In this document: piece after piece, positions 1 through 9,151 of the stretch
How positions within the stretch are numbered: the stretch's first letter is position 1
Layout of the letters: each line of letters opens with the position of its first letter
Assembly: GCF_029717145.1 (NCBI RefSeq)
Contig: NZ_CP099222.1
Span: forward strand, 3,658,001 to 3,722,000
DNA: 64,000 bases
From: Citrobacter freundii
GTDB taxonomy: Bacteria; Pseudomonadota; Gammaproteobacteria; Enterobacterales; Enterobacteriaceae
Reading direction: 5' to 3'
Notes under the pieces: model-generated
Told to the model about the DNA's origin: nothing
The model's input: the letters and a program-made list of their open reading frames with translations, nothing else
Database searches by the model: none
Program-made: the position numbers and the translations under genes

Positions 1-746
1 ATATGTTAAACCGGCTCGACGGTGGGGCCAGCGTTGGTCTGCTGGCAGAGCTGAGCGGCCTGCACCGCACCACGGTCAGACGACTGCTGGAAACGTTGCA
101 GGATGAGGGTTACGTCCGGCGCAGCCTGTCCGATGACAGCTTTCGCTTAACCATCAAAGTTCGTCAGCTCAGCGAGGGATTTCGTGACGAGCAGTGGATT
201 TCCGCGCTGGCCGCGCCGCTGCTGGGGGATTTACTGCGCGAGGTCATCTGGCCGACCGACGTTTCCACGCTCGACGTCGATGCCATGGTGGTGCGTGAAA
301 CCACCCACCGCTTCAGCCGCCTGTCATTTCACCGGGCGATGGTCGGGCGTCGTCTACCGTTACTGAAAACCGCCTCCGGCCTGACCTGGCTGGCGTTTTG
401 TCCGGAGAATGAACGTCAGGAGCTGATCGAAATACTGGCATCGCGACCGGGAGAAGAATTCCAGCTGGCGCGCGAACCGCTGAAGCTGGACGCCATCCTG
501 ACCCGCGCGCGCAAAGACGGTTTTGGACAGAACTATCGCGGCTGGGATCAGGAGGAGAAAATCGCCTCTATCGCCGTGCCAATCCGCAGCGAACAGCGGG
601 TGATTGGCTGCCTGAACCTGGTGTATATGGCCAGTGCGATGACCATCGAACAGGCCGCGGAAAAACACCTTCCGGCCTTACAAAAAGTGGCGAAGCAGAT
701 CGAAGACGGCGTGGCGTCACAGGAGATTTTGGTTGCCGGGAGGTGA
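1..746 (+). CDS. mhpR: MhpR, IclR-family activator of 3-(3-hydroxyphenyl)propionate catabolism (5' end missing)
   Basis: The 247 visible residues match E. coli MhpR almost throughout. They start inside the N-terminal winged helix-turn-helix (LAELSGLHRTTVRRLLETLQ) and continue through the IclR effector-binding domain to the usual C-terminus. About 23-30 N-terminal residues lie before the window, so the methionine codon at position 3 is internal and not the true start. In E. coli, MhpR activates the divergent mhpABCDFE operon, which would lie to the left of this window. In E. coli lacI follows mhpR directly; here about 7 kb of other genes separate them. Confidence 0.93.
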   Translation, partial: MLNRLDGGASVGLLAELSGLHRTTVRRLLETLQDEGYVRRSLSDDSFRLTIKVRQLSEGFRDEQWISALAAPLLGDLLREVIWPTDVSTLDVDAMVVRETTHRFSRLSFHRAMVGRRLPLLKTASGLTWLAFCPENERQELIEILASRPGEEFQLAREPLKLDAILTRARKDGFGQNYRGWDQEEKIASIAVPIRSEQRVIGCLNLVYMASAMTIEQAAEKHLPALQKVAKQIEDGVASQEILVAGR

Positions 747-775
747 GATGGATCACATTTCCCCTCCCCCTCTGA

Positions 776-2764
776 TTAAGAGCCACGTTCACTGCGCAAT
801 GTGTCGTCGTTATCTGCCAGCAGAGACGTTCGCGATTTACCGTTTCTGATTTTTCCATCAATACCAGGTTGAGGTTTACCAAACAGATAGCCTTGTGCGA
901 AATCGCAGCCCAGAGCCTGAAGACTTTCCAGTTGTTCCTGCGTTTCAACCCCTTCTGCAACCGCCTTCATATTGAGAGATTTCGCCATACCGGTGATAAG
1001 TTTGATGATGTTAAGGGCGTCTTCCTGTGTAGATATCGAATGCACAAAGGACTTGTCTATTTTGATTTTGTCGAAGGCAAGCCTGCTCAGCCGCGAAAGC
1101 GAAGAGTATCCCGTACCAAAATCATCAATGGAGATTTTCACGCCCAGGGCTCTGAGCCTGTTAAGCGTATTCATCGGCGTATTGCTGTCAGTAAAGAGAG
1201 AGGATTCCGTCACTTCCAGTTCAAGACGGTCAGCCGGAAGCCCTGTTTCTTTCAGAATAGACAACACTATTCCGGCAAAGGCTTTGCTACTTAGCTGGAC
1301 AGGCGAGACATTGACTGAAATTTTAGCCGGAACCGCCCAGGAAGCCGCTTCCCTGCAGGCCATTTCAAGCACCGATTTCCCCATCTCATTAATCATTCCT
1401 GTTTTTTCAGCAACAGGAATAAAGCTATCCGGCGACAACAGGCCTTTAAGAGGATGTATCCAGCGGATAAGGGCTTCATAGCTGTAAATTTCCCTGCTGA
1501 AAGAATCTACAATCGGCTGGTAATAAACCACGAATTCTTTATTCGCTATTGCCATCGCCATATCATGCTCAAGGGTTCTGCTTTCTTGCAACTTATCTAA
1601 CATGCGTTTCCGGAAGACTTTTATCTTACCAGAACCTTCTTTTTTGGCTTCATATAGGGCGAGATCGGCAAATTTATATAGATAGTCGGAGCGGCGTTCA
1701 GTTTCGGAAATAACAATGCCAACGCAGGTGGTAATGTTGATAATCGTGTTATAAATCGTGTAGGGCTGGTTGATAAATTCACATATTTTTTGCGCGCGAG
1801 AAACAGCATGACTCTCAGTCAGACCCGTCGAGAGAAACGCAAACTCGTCCCCACCTAAGCGATAAAGCGTATCTGAAGTCAGGCTCATCGAAACCAGGCG
1901 ATGGGATATCTGACGTAACAATGAATCACCGACATCATGGCCATACGTATCATTGACCTCTTTGAATCGGTCTAAATCAAACAACATCACTGTCACAGAA
2001 CTATTATTCTTTCCTGCCGTCTCGATGGTTTTATTTAAATCTTCCCAAAAAAGCTGGCGGTTATTCATCTCGGTAAGAGAGTCATGGTAGACGTCATATT
2101 CCAGTTTTGTATTCTGGATTTGCAGTTTTTCTTTAGATTTCTGCAATTCTTCAGCAAGACGCTTAACCTGAAGATGCGCCTGCAAAATATTCCTGTTCTG
2201 ATAGAATATCAGCACGCCCAGTATCGCACTCAGTATAATCAGCAGTACTGAGATCGCTGAATAAATATAGTACAGCGCTTGAATTTTGAGGTTTGTACTA
2301 TTAATCGAGTTAACATCTTTATTTAGCGCACCGGATGAAAGGCGGCCTAGCGGCGCATCCAGCGCATGCATTTTTTTCAAGTATGTCTGGAGCTCTGAAC
2401 GATTCATTTTCTCAAGATGAACATCCAGATAGTTAAGTGTGTTTTCCAGTTGTAAAGCCAGTTCACCATGCGCTTCATTATTTTGTATATAATGTCCCAA
2501 CTCACCTTCTTTCATTAAATCATTCTGGCTGAGCATGATGTCGAGGCGCAGACGTACATCATCGAGGTTCATAGAATCATCGATAGTGTAAAGACCAAGC
2601 CATGACTCAAAACGGTAGTATTCTGATACCAGTTGTGCAGCGGACCATGAATCGGTGTAGTGAGTCAGTTTCTGTAACTCTTGTTGCCGTTCATGCACGA
2701 GGTAAGAGATATACCCGGTAGATATAAAAAGAGAAAATATGATGCCCGCCAGTATTCTGTTCAT
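776..2764 (-). CDS. Membrane-anchored GGDEF-EAL cyclic-di-GMP enzyme
   Basis: A 662-residue protein with one transmembrane helix near residues 4-22, a periplasmic sensor region of about 145 residues, and a second helix near 165-190. A GGDEF domain (intact LGGDEF) and an EAL domain (YEALIRW) follow. The EAL catalytic set is visible: NVSP, ELEVTES, IDDFGTGYSS, IKIDKSF, AEGVE and AQGYLFGKP. The RxxD inhibitory site before GGDEF is not conserved. The domains predict both diguanylate cyclase and phosphodiesterase capacity; which one dominates cannot be told. The start lies 17 bp after the stop of the upstream periplasmic gene at 2782-3276, so the two probably form an operon in which that protein feeds a signal to this sensor. 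No specific gene name is recognised. Confidence 0.9.
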   Translation of the reverse strand: MNRILAGIIFSLFISTGYISYLVHERQQELQKLTHYTDSWSAAQLVSEYYRFESWLGLYTIDDSMNLDDVRLRLDIMLSQNDLMKEGELGHYIQNNEAHGELALQLENTLNYLDVHLEKMNRSELQTYLKKMHALDAPLGRLSSGALNKDVNSINSTNLKIQALYYIYSAISVLLIILSAILGVLIFYQNRNILQAHLQVKRLAEELQKSKEKLQIQNTKLEYDVYHDSLTEMNNRQLFWEDLNKTIETAGKNNSSVTVMLFDLDRFKEVNDTYGHDVGDSLLRQISHRLVSMSLTSDTLYRLGGDEFAFLSTGLTESHAVSRAQKICEFINQPYTIYNTIINITTCVGIVISETERRSDYLYKFADLALYEAKKEGSGKIKVFRKRMLDKLQESRTLEHDMAMAIANKEFVVYYQPIVDSFSREIYSYEALIRWIHPLKGLLSPDSFIPVAEKTGMINEMGKSVLEMACREAASWAVPAKISVNVSPVQLSSKAFAGIVLSILKETGLPADRLELEVTESSLFTDSNTPMNTLNRLRALGVKISIDDFGTGYSSLSRLSRLAFDKIKIDKSFVHSISTQEDALNIIKLITGMAKSLNMKAVAEGVETQEQLESLQALGCDFAQGYLFGKPQPGIDGKIRNGKSRTSLLADNDDTLRSERGS

Positions 2765-2781
2765 GATGTTCTTCTGAACTC

Positions 2782-3276
2782 CTACTCAATATTCATTCTG
2801 CTGACCTGCCATGCTGAGCGTGCATAAAAAACCTGATTATTCAGTTCAGGCATGCTGTCATAGGGGTACACAATGAATAAGGGACCTTTATCACGGACGC
2901 GAATGTATTTTTCGTTGATTTTTACAGCAAGGATAACATTATATTTTTTGAAATCACTGAGTGGGATAATCGTGGTGTAGTCATTGAGCGCGGTGACCTT
3001 AACCACAGAACCTTTCGCGCCAACATAATCCATGAGCTTTTGCAGTGGAATACCCGTAAAGGTAGTGCGTCCATTATACCAGGGCGAGGTGGTCTGGAAA
3101 CTGACCATGCCCAGCTTCTCAAGGCTGGCAATATCAAAAACGGCTTTCCCGTCTTCATTTGTATTTTCTATATTACCGGACAGCGTTAAAAGGGCTTTAC
3201 CGGCAGGTTTGGAAAGTTCACCCGCCCAGAGCTGTGTGGAGACGACAAAGCTTAACAACATAACAATTAATCGCAT
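2782..3276 (-). CDS. Periplasmic sulfite-oxidase-fold (molybdopterin-binding-like) protein lacking cysteine
   Basis: 164 residues with a signal peptide (about residues 1-18, ending LWAG). The body resembles the oxidoreductase molybdopterin-binding fold, with the features FTGIPLQKLMDYVG, LNDYTTIIPLSDF, RDKGPLFIVYPYD and a C-terminal SAWQVSRM. The mature protein contains no cysteine, so the residue that normally coordinates molybdenum in sulfite-oxidase relatives is absent. A binding or sensor role is therefore more likely than redox catalysis (inference). It is the first gene of a two-gene unit with the GGDEF-EAL protein. GAGG at a good distance supports the ATG at 3276. Confidence 0.8.
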   Translation of the reverse strand: MRLIVMLLSFVVSTQLWAGELSKPAGKALLTLSGNIENTNEDGKAVFDIASLEKLGMVSFQTTSPWYNGRTTFTGIPLQKLMDYVGAKGSVVKVTALNDYTTIIPLSDFKKYNVILAVKINEKYIRVRDKGPLFIVYPYDSMPELNNQVFYARSAWQVSRMNIE

Positions 3277-3469
3277 TTTAACCTCGCCTTCCGACCGGAT
3301 GTAAACGAATTATAATTTAGTTATAATGCTATTTACATACGCTGCCTGGATATTATTGGTGCAATAAACCCATTCATATTTTAAATCATCAAAATCAACA
3401 GGTTAACCATCACTCCATTTTTATACTAATTAATAGCTCAGACAATGTCCGCCTGCCACCATGCAGGCC

Positions 3470-3513
3470 AAAAAAAACCGAAACCCCGCTCATAAAATGA
3501 GCAGAATTTCGGC
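3470..3513 (-). terminator. Rho-independent terminator of the cold-shock-domain gene
   Basis: On the minus strand a hairpin built on CCGAAA/TTTCGG outer arms and GCTCAT/ATGAGC inner arms is followed by a run of eight T. It lies about 20 bp after the stop codon of the gene at 3535-4011. A second small hairpin (GCCTGC/GCAGGC, 3451-3469) follows. The rest of 3277-3534 is AT-rich and shows no gene. Confidence 0.8.
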
Positions 3514-3534
3514 ACACGTTCAGCCTGGAGCGCT

Positions 3535-4011
3535 TTAGACTTTAAGCAGCTTTACCGTTTCTTCGATGTCTATCTCATCTTCCGAGAAGATCAGCGTCGT
3601 ACCCTGGAAAGTAGTGATGGCCAGCTTTTTCAGCGAACGCATTTCGCCAGGCTTGACGTCTGACTTCGGCTTGATGCTGTTCATCAGCGCGCCGACGGAC
3701 AGCACCGCATTTTCTTTATCAATGCGGGTTTCAACCGGCACTTCTTCGCTATACACCACCCAGGACTTGATCGCCGTGAGTTTCAGGCGCTCACCCGCGA
3801 TATAGATGTATTTGCTGTCGGGCACCACTTTCACCGCATAGGCTGACAGGCCTTTGTTGTTAGTGGTCGGCTCGAAGGTCACCGCCGCGTCTTTCTTGAT
3901 CAGCTCAGGATTAGCAACCTTAATCACATGAAAATAGCGGTTATCGCCGTTTTCATCTTTGATAAATCCAAAGCCTTTATCTTTAAACCACGTTGTGATT
4001 GTTCCGTTCAT
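3535..4011 (-). CDS. Cold-shock-domain protein with an extra C-terminal region
   Basis: 158 residues. The first ~65 form a CspA-type nucleic-acid-binding domain: start MNGTITTWFKDKGFGFIKDENG, where KGFGFI corresponds to RNP1 and YFHVIK to RNP2. The remaining ~90 residues match no family I recognise and include a conserved-looking IYIAGERLKLTAIKSWVVYSEE segment. Canonical Csp proteins are about 70 residues, so this is a longer fusion. GGAAACAGCA precedes the ATG. No cold-shock-type long 5' leader is evident before the next gene. RNA binding is likely; the biological role is unknown. Confidence 0.8.
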   Translation of the reverse strand: MNGTITTWFKDKGFGFIKDENGDNRYFHVIKVANPELIKKDAAVTFEPTTNNKGLSAYAVKVVPDSKYIYIAGERLKLTAIKSWVVYSEEVPVETRIDKENAVLSVGALMNSIKPKSDVKPGEMRSLKKLAITTFQGTTLIFSEDEIDIEETVKLLKV

Positions 4012-4085
4012 TGCTGTTTCCGCCTGATTAAAACGTCATACTCGTAAAATTTGCGCGCAGTGTAAAACATCGGCCACGTCTTTGG

Positions 4086-4331
4086 CTACTCGTTGCCCCA
4101 GCGGTTGAGGAACTCGGCGATATCATCGATACGCTGTGCGTCGATCCCGGCCACGGTTGCCATCTCCAGCTGCGCGTCTTCGCCGATCTCTTCGTTGTTC
4201 ATCAAACGGACGATCAGCTGCTGGAAGTAGTGCGCCAGCGCGTCGCGTTCCGCGTCGCTAACCGGCTTTGCGGCCTCGGTCGCGTACTCGTCGGCGATAT
4301 CATAATATTTTAGCGGAATGTCGTTGTTCAT
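4086..4331 (-). CDS. ymjA: YmjA family protein (DUF2543)
   Basis: An 81-residue acidic, helical protein that matches E. coli YmjA along its full length ([19 protein letters not shown] at the start, [11 protein letters not shown] at the end). Its function is unknown. In E. coli ymjA lies elsewhere, in the ycjM-ymjA region, so its position here is a local rearrangement. A strong GGAG ribosome site lies just before the ATG. The next gene on the same strand (cold-shock-domain protein) starts 75 bp downstream. Confidence 0.85.
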   Translation of the reverse strand: MNNDIPLKYYDIADEYATEAAKPVSDAERDALAHYFQQLIVRLMNNEEIGEDAQLEMATVAGIDAQRIDDIAEFLNRWGNE

Positions 4332-4762
4332 CAGGTGCTCCGGGGTGAATGCGTGTGCCAGCAGTTGTCTGCCGCGTCTGGAGTGAATGATAGCATTCTT
4401 ATTTCACCGTTAGCGATCTGTTTTATTGACTGCAATATGTTTCATATATCCGCAGGGACAATCAGATTATTTTAAGTCTACACTCTCAATAATTCGAGTT
4501 GTACGAAGGTGATAAGTGGTCATCCAACGATGAGGCTATTGCGGAAATATCAATAGAACACCAGTAATGAAAGATTGCATTGTTATTATATCAAAACACA
4601 CGAGAGAATTATCGGGTTACCTTATAGGAGTTAGCGTGGTTAATATAAATAACGATTCCTCTGTAGGCCTGATAAGCGAAGCGCCATCAGGCCGTGGCTC
4701 GCGGCCTCTCGTTGCCGGATGACGGGCAAGCGCTGTATCCGGCCCGTACACAACTACGCATG
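4332..4762. other. Intergenic region, 431 bp
   Basis: AT-rich DNA upstream of ymjA, presumably carrying its promoter (4380-4620). Two REP palindromes follow at 4663-4750. No plausible protein or RNA gene is visible; the short open frame over the REP unit has no ribosome site. Confidence 0.6.
4663..4750. repeat. BIME: two REP elements
   Basis: The first palindrome (TAGGCCTGATAAGCG to CGCCATCAGGC, 4664-4692) and the second (TTGCCGGATGACGG to TATCCGGCCCGTA, 4711-4748) are typical enterobacterial REP units in a pair. They lie just beyond the stop of the lipoprotein gene at 4763. Confidence 0.85.
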
Positions 4763-5314
4763 TCAGAGATACTGTTTTTTCCCTAACAGATCTCGATTGT
4801 AGTTGCACTCCGGTAAAGATTTCATTTCCGGAGAGGCGTCTTTACTCAGATCAACAATTCGAACGTCGTTATTGTCATTACTAATTTCGTACGTATGACC
4901 TTTATTAGCAAGGAACGAACCTGAATAGGTTTGTCCCAGGTCGATACCATGCATGCTGCGCTCTTCCCGCTTCCACCAGACTTTATAGGTGAACCCAGGT
5001 TGGATGGTATATTCCTGATAGCTTTTGGCCGCAAAATCAGCGGAAGGCGGCGCAATGCCATTAACAGCCTTAGAGGTTCTGACTTTAATACCAACAATGG
5101 CAACTTTCGATGTTATTCCATACGCTTTTTCTGACTTCCAACAGTTTCCGGCAGGGATCTGTTTTTCTATTCTGTACGGCGTAGGTTGCAACGTATTTTC
5201 AACACGTATGTAAGCCGCATCACTGCCGGTATAATCGGGTAGCGTATCAGAAAAATCAACGCTACATCCCGTCAGAACCATGGTCGTTAATAAAATACTT
5301 AAGCCTTTAATCAT
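4763..5314 (-). CDS. Putative lipoprotein, unknown function
   Basis: 183 residues with a lipoprotein signal (IKGLSILLTTMVLTGC, lipobox LTGC, Cys16). The mature protein has several aromatic segments (ITSKVAIVGIKVRTSK, YTIQPGFTYKVWWKREER, GSFLANKGHTYEISN) and looks like a small beta-rich envelope protein. I do not recognise a family. GGGAG lies nine bases before the ATG. It is a monocistronic-looking gene with a BIME directly after its stop codon. Outer-membrane or inner-membrane sorting cannot be decided confidently: the residue after the Cys is Ser, which favours the outer membrane. Confidence 0.75.
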   Translation of the reverse strand: MIKGLSILLTTMVLTGCSVDFSDTLPDYTGSDAAYIRVENTLQPTPYRIEKQIPAGNCWKSEKAYGITSKVAIVGIKVRTSKAVNGIAPPSADFAAKSYQEYTIQPGFTYKVWWKREERSMHGIDLGQTYSGSFLANKGHTYEISNDNNDVRIVDLSKDASPEMKSLPECNYNRDLLGKKQYL

Positions 5315-5536
5315 TCGTCATACTCCCTGTTTTTTTGAGTACGTCTCTGTCAGTCCTGCAGAAATATACCGACTACAGATTATCGGCAGTAGCCGAAAAA
5401 TAATTAATTATGATATCACCAGCAATAAGGGTCAGCGATTGGCCCAATCCCATCGCTAGTCGCCCATTTGCCCACATTCATCTTCTGGACAACACTCCAG
5501 GATGACACCACTGACCCAACACGTGGAGCAAACACC

Positions 5537-6313
5537 ATGAACATCACGCAAATCCGTAATGCCACACTGCACATCACCTTTGGCGGCAAGACCTTCCTCG
5601 TTGATCCAATGCTGGCCCCGAAAGGTGCGTATCCGGGTTTTGCCGGAACGGCGCGCGCAGAGATCCGCAATCCGACCGTGGAGCTGCCCGTTGACATCGA
5701 CACCCTGCTTAACGTCGATGCGCTGATCGTCACCCATCTGCATGAAGATCACTGGGATGAGGTTGCCGCGCGCGTTGTGCCGAAAGACAAGCCGATCTAC
5801 GTACAAAATGATCAGGATGCGCAGGTGCTGCGAGGACAGGGGTTCACCCAACTGAGCGTATTGACAGAAAATACCGCGCTGGGGGACATCACCCTGCGTA
5901 AAACCGGCGGCCAGCACGGGTCGGATCGCGCCTACGCCGTGCCGCAAATGGCAGAACGCCTGGGTGACGCCTGCGGAGTTATCTTTCAGCATACAGCAGA
6001 AAAAACGCTGTATCTGGTTGGCGATACTATCTGGCGCGATGAGGTAGAGGCCAATATGCAGACCTTCCAGCCTGATGTCGTGGTACTGAACGCCGGTTTT
6101 GCCCACGTCATCGGCTTTGGGCCGATCATTATGGGCGCGGAAGATGTGCTAAAAACCCACTTAGTGCTGCCTGAAGCGCAGATTGTGGCGACCCATATGG
6201 AAGCCATTAACCACTGCCTGCTGACGCGCGCGGCGCTGAAAGAATATGCGTTCGACAACCAGATTGCGCAATTCGTCAACGTGTCGGAAGATGGGGAAAC
6301 CCTGACCTTTTAA
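5537..6313 (+). CDS. Metallo-beta-lactamase-fold hydrolase (UlaG-like)
   Basis: 258 residues from the ATG at 5537. An in-frame start 23 codons earlier is possible, but 5537 has GTGGAG upstream and begins directly with the fold (MNITQIRNATLHITFGG). The zinc-ligand motif THLHEDHW (HxHxDH type) is present near residue 72, followed by later histidine/aspartate ligands in YLVGDTIW and ATHMEAINHC. The architecture is that of L-ascorbate-6-phosphate-lactonase-like MBL hydrolases; the substrate is unknown. The gene is 18 bp upstream of a GlxA-type regulator on the same strand, so they are probably co-transcribed. Confidence 0.85.
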   Translation: MNITQIRNATLHITFGGKTFLVDPMLAPKGAYPGFAGTARAEIRNPTVELPVDIDTLLNVDALIVTHLHEDHWDEVAARVVPKDKPIYVQNDQDAQVLRGQGFTQLSVLTENTALGDITLRKTGGQHGSDRAYAVPQMAERLGDACGVIFQHTAEKTLYLVGDTIWRDEVEANMQTFQPDVVVLNAGFAHVIGFGPIIMGAEDVLKTHLVLPEAQIVATHMEAINHCLLTRAALKEYAFDNQIAQFVNVSEDGETLTF

Positions 6314-6331
6314 TGCCAACAGAGGAATCAT

Positions 6332-7285
6332 ATGCGCCCGCTTACCGTCGCCATTGTCGCCGTGGAAGATTTCAGCCCGTTTCATTTTTCGGTGCCGTGC
6401 ATAATTTTCAGTGACAAAATGGCGGCGAAAAAGCGCTTTGAGGTGCAGATATGCGCCGAAAAGCCCGGTATCGTCTCTTCGCAGGATGGCTTCTCCGTCA
6501 CCGCCTCTCACGGTTATGAGGCGGTGACGGCAGCCGATATTGTGGTGGTCCCCTACTGGGGCACTACCGGGCATCGCCCGCCGCAGGGTCTGCTCAATGC
6601 CCTCAATTGCGCGCGGCAAAACGGCGCACAGATTGTCGGGCTGTGTCTGGGCGCGTTTGTCCTCGGCTACGCGGGCCTGTTAGACGGAAAGCGGGCCGCG
6701 ACGCACTGGGAATTTGAGCAAGATTTTCAGACGCGCTTCCCGGCGGCGCGTCTGGATATCAACGCCCTGTACGTTGATGACGACGGTATTATTACCTCGG
6801 CAGGTACCGCCGCCGCACTGGATTGCTGCTTGTACGTCATCCGCCAGCACTTTGGCAGCACGGTAGCGAACCAGATTGCCCGACGGATGATTGTGCCACC
6901 GCACCGCGAAGGGGGACAGGCGCAGTTTATTGAGCAGCCGGTGGCGAAAAATACCCAGGATCAGCGCATTAACACCCTGCTCGATTATTTACGCCAGCAC
7001 CTCCACGAGCAGCATAACCTCGACACGCTGGCGCAGCGGGTGATGATGAGCCGTCGCACCCTAACCCGCCATTTTATGAAGGCCACCGGGTCAAGCGTGG
7101 CTGAATGGCTTATTACCGAGCGCCTGCGACGCAGCCAGGAGCTGCTGGAGTCCAGTTCGTTACCCGTCGAACGTATTGCTGAACAGGTCGGTTTTCTCTC
7201 TCCGGTCACCTGGCGCCAGCATTTTAAAGCCCACTTCGGCGTCAGCCCGGCTGAATGGCGCAAGACCTTCCGCGGCGCAGCGTAA
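6332..7285 (+). CDS. GlxA-family transcriptional regulator (DJ-1/PfpI plus AraC)
   Basis: 317 residues. The N-terminal half (about 1-190) is a DJ-1/PfpI domain with the nucleophile-elbow motif GLCLGAFVLGYAGLL. The C-terminal half is an AraC/XylS DNA-binding domain with two helix-turn-helix motifs (LDTLAQRVMMSRRTLTRHF and VERIAEQVGFLSPVTWRQHF). This is the FtrA/GlxA architecture of amide- or amine-responsive regulators. An AGAGGA ribosome site precedes the ATG. Its position 18 bp behind the MBL hydrolase suggests it controls that gene or responds to its product (inference). Confidence 0.9.
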   Translation: MRPLTVAIVAVEDFSPFHFSVPCIIFSDKMAAKKRFEVQICAEKPGIVSSQDGFSVTASHGYEAVTAADIVVVPYWGTTGHRPPQGLLNALNCARQNGAQIVGLCLGAFVLGYAGLLDGKRAATHWEFEQDFQTRFPAARLDINALYVDDDGIITSAGTAAALDCCLYVIRQHFGSTVANQIARRMIVPPHREGGQAQFIEQPVAKNTQDQRINTLLDYLRQHLHEQHNLDTLAQRVMMSRRTLTRHFMKATGSSVAEWLITERLRRSQELLESSSLPVERIAEQVGFLSPVTWRQHFKAHFGVSPAEWRKTFRGAA

Positions 7286-7291
7286 ACAGGC

Positions 7292-7900
7292 TCAGCCTCT
7301 TTTTTGCGCCAGCCACACCGTATGCCCGGTGCACTGTGGGTCTTCCATGATCACGTCAATGACCTCAAAGCCGTGCGCGGACAACAATGCACGGTACTCA
7401 TCGGGCGCCAGGCTTGCATGAAACAGCGGCTCACCTTCAAATTGCCCCATTGCGATGCCGTTTCCGGTACCGCTGGTGAACATCAGCGCGCTGCCGGGAT
7501 GACTGAGCTGGTCAAAGGTCGGAAACATCCTGTGTTGGTCCTGCTGGGGTAAATGGAAAAAGCTGTCCCACGCAATCAGGCCATCAAAGGTGCCATCAAG
7601 CGCGAGCTCACGCATATCCTGCTCCAGCCAGCACTGGTCGGGAAAAGATTGCCGGGCGCGCGCCAGCATCGCCGCGGAACCATCCACTCCTGTTAGGTGA
7701 AAACCTTGCCGGATAAAATACCCGGCAATCGGCTGACCATTCCCACAGCCGATATCCACAATACTGCCCTTCCCGCCCAGTACCGCGATGAACTTATCCA
7801 GCCACGGTTTCTCAAACAGCGTGCGTGAACGCTGGCTGGCAAAGGCATCAGCATGGCGTCGGTAGATAGACAGAATGTTCTGGGCCGCAGAGTCGCTCAC
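7292..7900 (-). CDS. Class I SAM-dependent methyltransferase
   Basis: 202 residues with the Rossmann SAM-binding motif I VDIGCGNGQPIAGY (about residues 47-60), motif II acidic end GVDGSAAML, and FDGLIAWDSFFHL as the post-motif region. The substrate is unknown. It converges with the GlxA-type regulator, with only six bases between the stop codons, and lies divergent from lacI. The ATG at 7900 fits the family start. Confidence 0.85.
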   Translation of the reverse strand: MSDSAAQNILSIYRRHADAFASQRSRTLFEKPWLDKFIAVLGGKGSIVDIGCGNGQPIAGYFIRQGFHLTGVDGSAAMLARARQSFPDQCWLEQDMRELALDGTFDGLIAWDSFFHLPQQDQHRMFPTFDQLSHPGSALMFTSGTGNGIAMGQFEGEPLFHASLAPDEYRALLSAHGFEVIDVIMEDPQCTGHTVWLAQKRG

Positions 7901-8074
7901 GATTTCCTCACTGTTTTACTCGTTCTGCCATCATGTTAAGCATAAAGACGCCATGCCCGCTATCACGCGTCACTGGCCCTGGAATGCGCCTCGCAGAACC
8001 CAACCACAAATACGCCAAAACCCTACGCGCTGTGGCATGATAGCGCGTGGATAACGTAATGAAGGGTGAAGAAT

Positions 8075-9145
8075 GTGAAACCGGTAACGCTATACGATGT
8101 GGCAGACCATGCAGGTGTCTCTTACCAGACCGTCTCGCGCGTCGTGAATCAGGCCAGCCACGTTTCCGCCAAAACCCGTCAGAAAGTTGAGGCCGCGATG
8201 GCGGAGCTCAATTACATCCCCAACCGCGTTGCCCAGCAGTTGGCCGGTAAACAAACGCCATTGATTGGTGTGGCGACGGCGAACCTTGCCCTGCACGCGC
8301 CCTCGCAAATCGTTGCGGCTATAAAATCCCGCGCCGACCAGTCCGGGGCCAGCGTGGTGATCGCCATGGTCGAGCGTAGCGGCGTAGACGCCTGCAAAGC
8401 AGCGGTGCATAACCTGCTCTCCCAGCGGGTGACCGGGCTTATCATCAACTATCCGCTGGATGAAGACGACGCAATTGCCGTCGCCGCCGCCTGCGGTACG
8501 GTACCGGTGCTGTTTCTGGACGTCTCTGACCAGTCGCCGGTTAACAGCGTGATTTTCTCCCATGATGACGGCGCACGCCTCGGCGTTGAGCACCTGGTCC
8601 AGCACGGGCATCAGCGTATCGCCCTGCTGGCCGGACCGCACAGCTCAGTCTCGGCGCGATTACGGCATGCGGGCTGGCATAAGTATCTGGCGCACTATCA
8701 GCAGCAACCCGTCGCGGAACTGGAAGGCGACTGGAGCGCAATGTCCGGCTTTACACAAACCATGCAGATGCTGAACGACGGCGTCATCCCGACCGCCATG
8801 CTGGTTGCCAACGATCAAATGGCGCTGGGCGCGATGCGGGCCATCAGCGAGTCCGGCCTGCGGGTGGCGACCGATATCTCGGTGATTGGCTACGACGATA
8901 CCGAAGACAGCTCCTGTTATATCCCGCCACTCACGACCATCAAGCAGGATTTTCCGACGCTCGGGCAAACCAGCGTCGATAAACTGCTGCAGCTTTCACA
9001 GGGGGGTGAGAGCCTCGGCAATCAACTCCTGCCGGTGACGCTGGTCGAGCGTAAAACGGTGCTGCCCCCGAACAGACAACAGGCAACGCCGCAGGCGCTG
9101 GCGGAGTCGCTGATGCAGCTGGCACGTCAGGTTTCTCGGCTGTAA
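8075..9145 (+). CDS. lacI: LacI, lactose operon repressor
   Basis: Clear orthologue of E. coli LacI: helix-turn-helix VTLYDVADHAGVSYQTVSRV, hinge NYIPNRVAQQLAGK, sugar-binding core, and the C-terminal tetramerisation helix with its leucine repeats (LAESLMQLARQVSRL). The start is taken as GTG at 8075 by correspondence with E. coli (VKPVTLYDV); a GTG three codons earlier at 8066 is possible. The C-terminus lacks the ESGQ tail of the E. coli protein, giving 356 residues. DNA-recognition residues in helix 2 (YQ, R of SYQTVSR) are unchanged, consistent with the conserved operators found next to and inside lacZ. Confidence 0.97.
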   Translation: MKPVTLYDVADHAGVSYQTVSRVVNQASHVSAKTRQKVEAAMAELNYIPNRVAQQLAGKQTPLIGVATANLALHAPSQIVAAIKSRADQSGASVVIAMVERSGVDACKAAVHNLLSQRVTGLIINYPLDEDDAIAVAAACGTVPVLFLDVSDQSPVNSVIFSHDDGARLGVEHLVQHGHQRIALLAGPHSSVSARLRHAGWHKYLAHYQQQPVAELEGDWSAMSGFTQTMQMLNDGVIPTAMLVANDQMALGAMRAISESGLRVATDISVIGYDDTEDSSCYIPPLTTIKQDFPTLGQTSVDKLLQLSQGGESLGNQLLPVTLVERKTVLPPNRQQATPQALAESLMQLARQVSRL

Positions 9146-9151
9146 CGTCTC

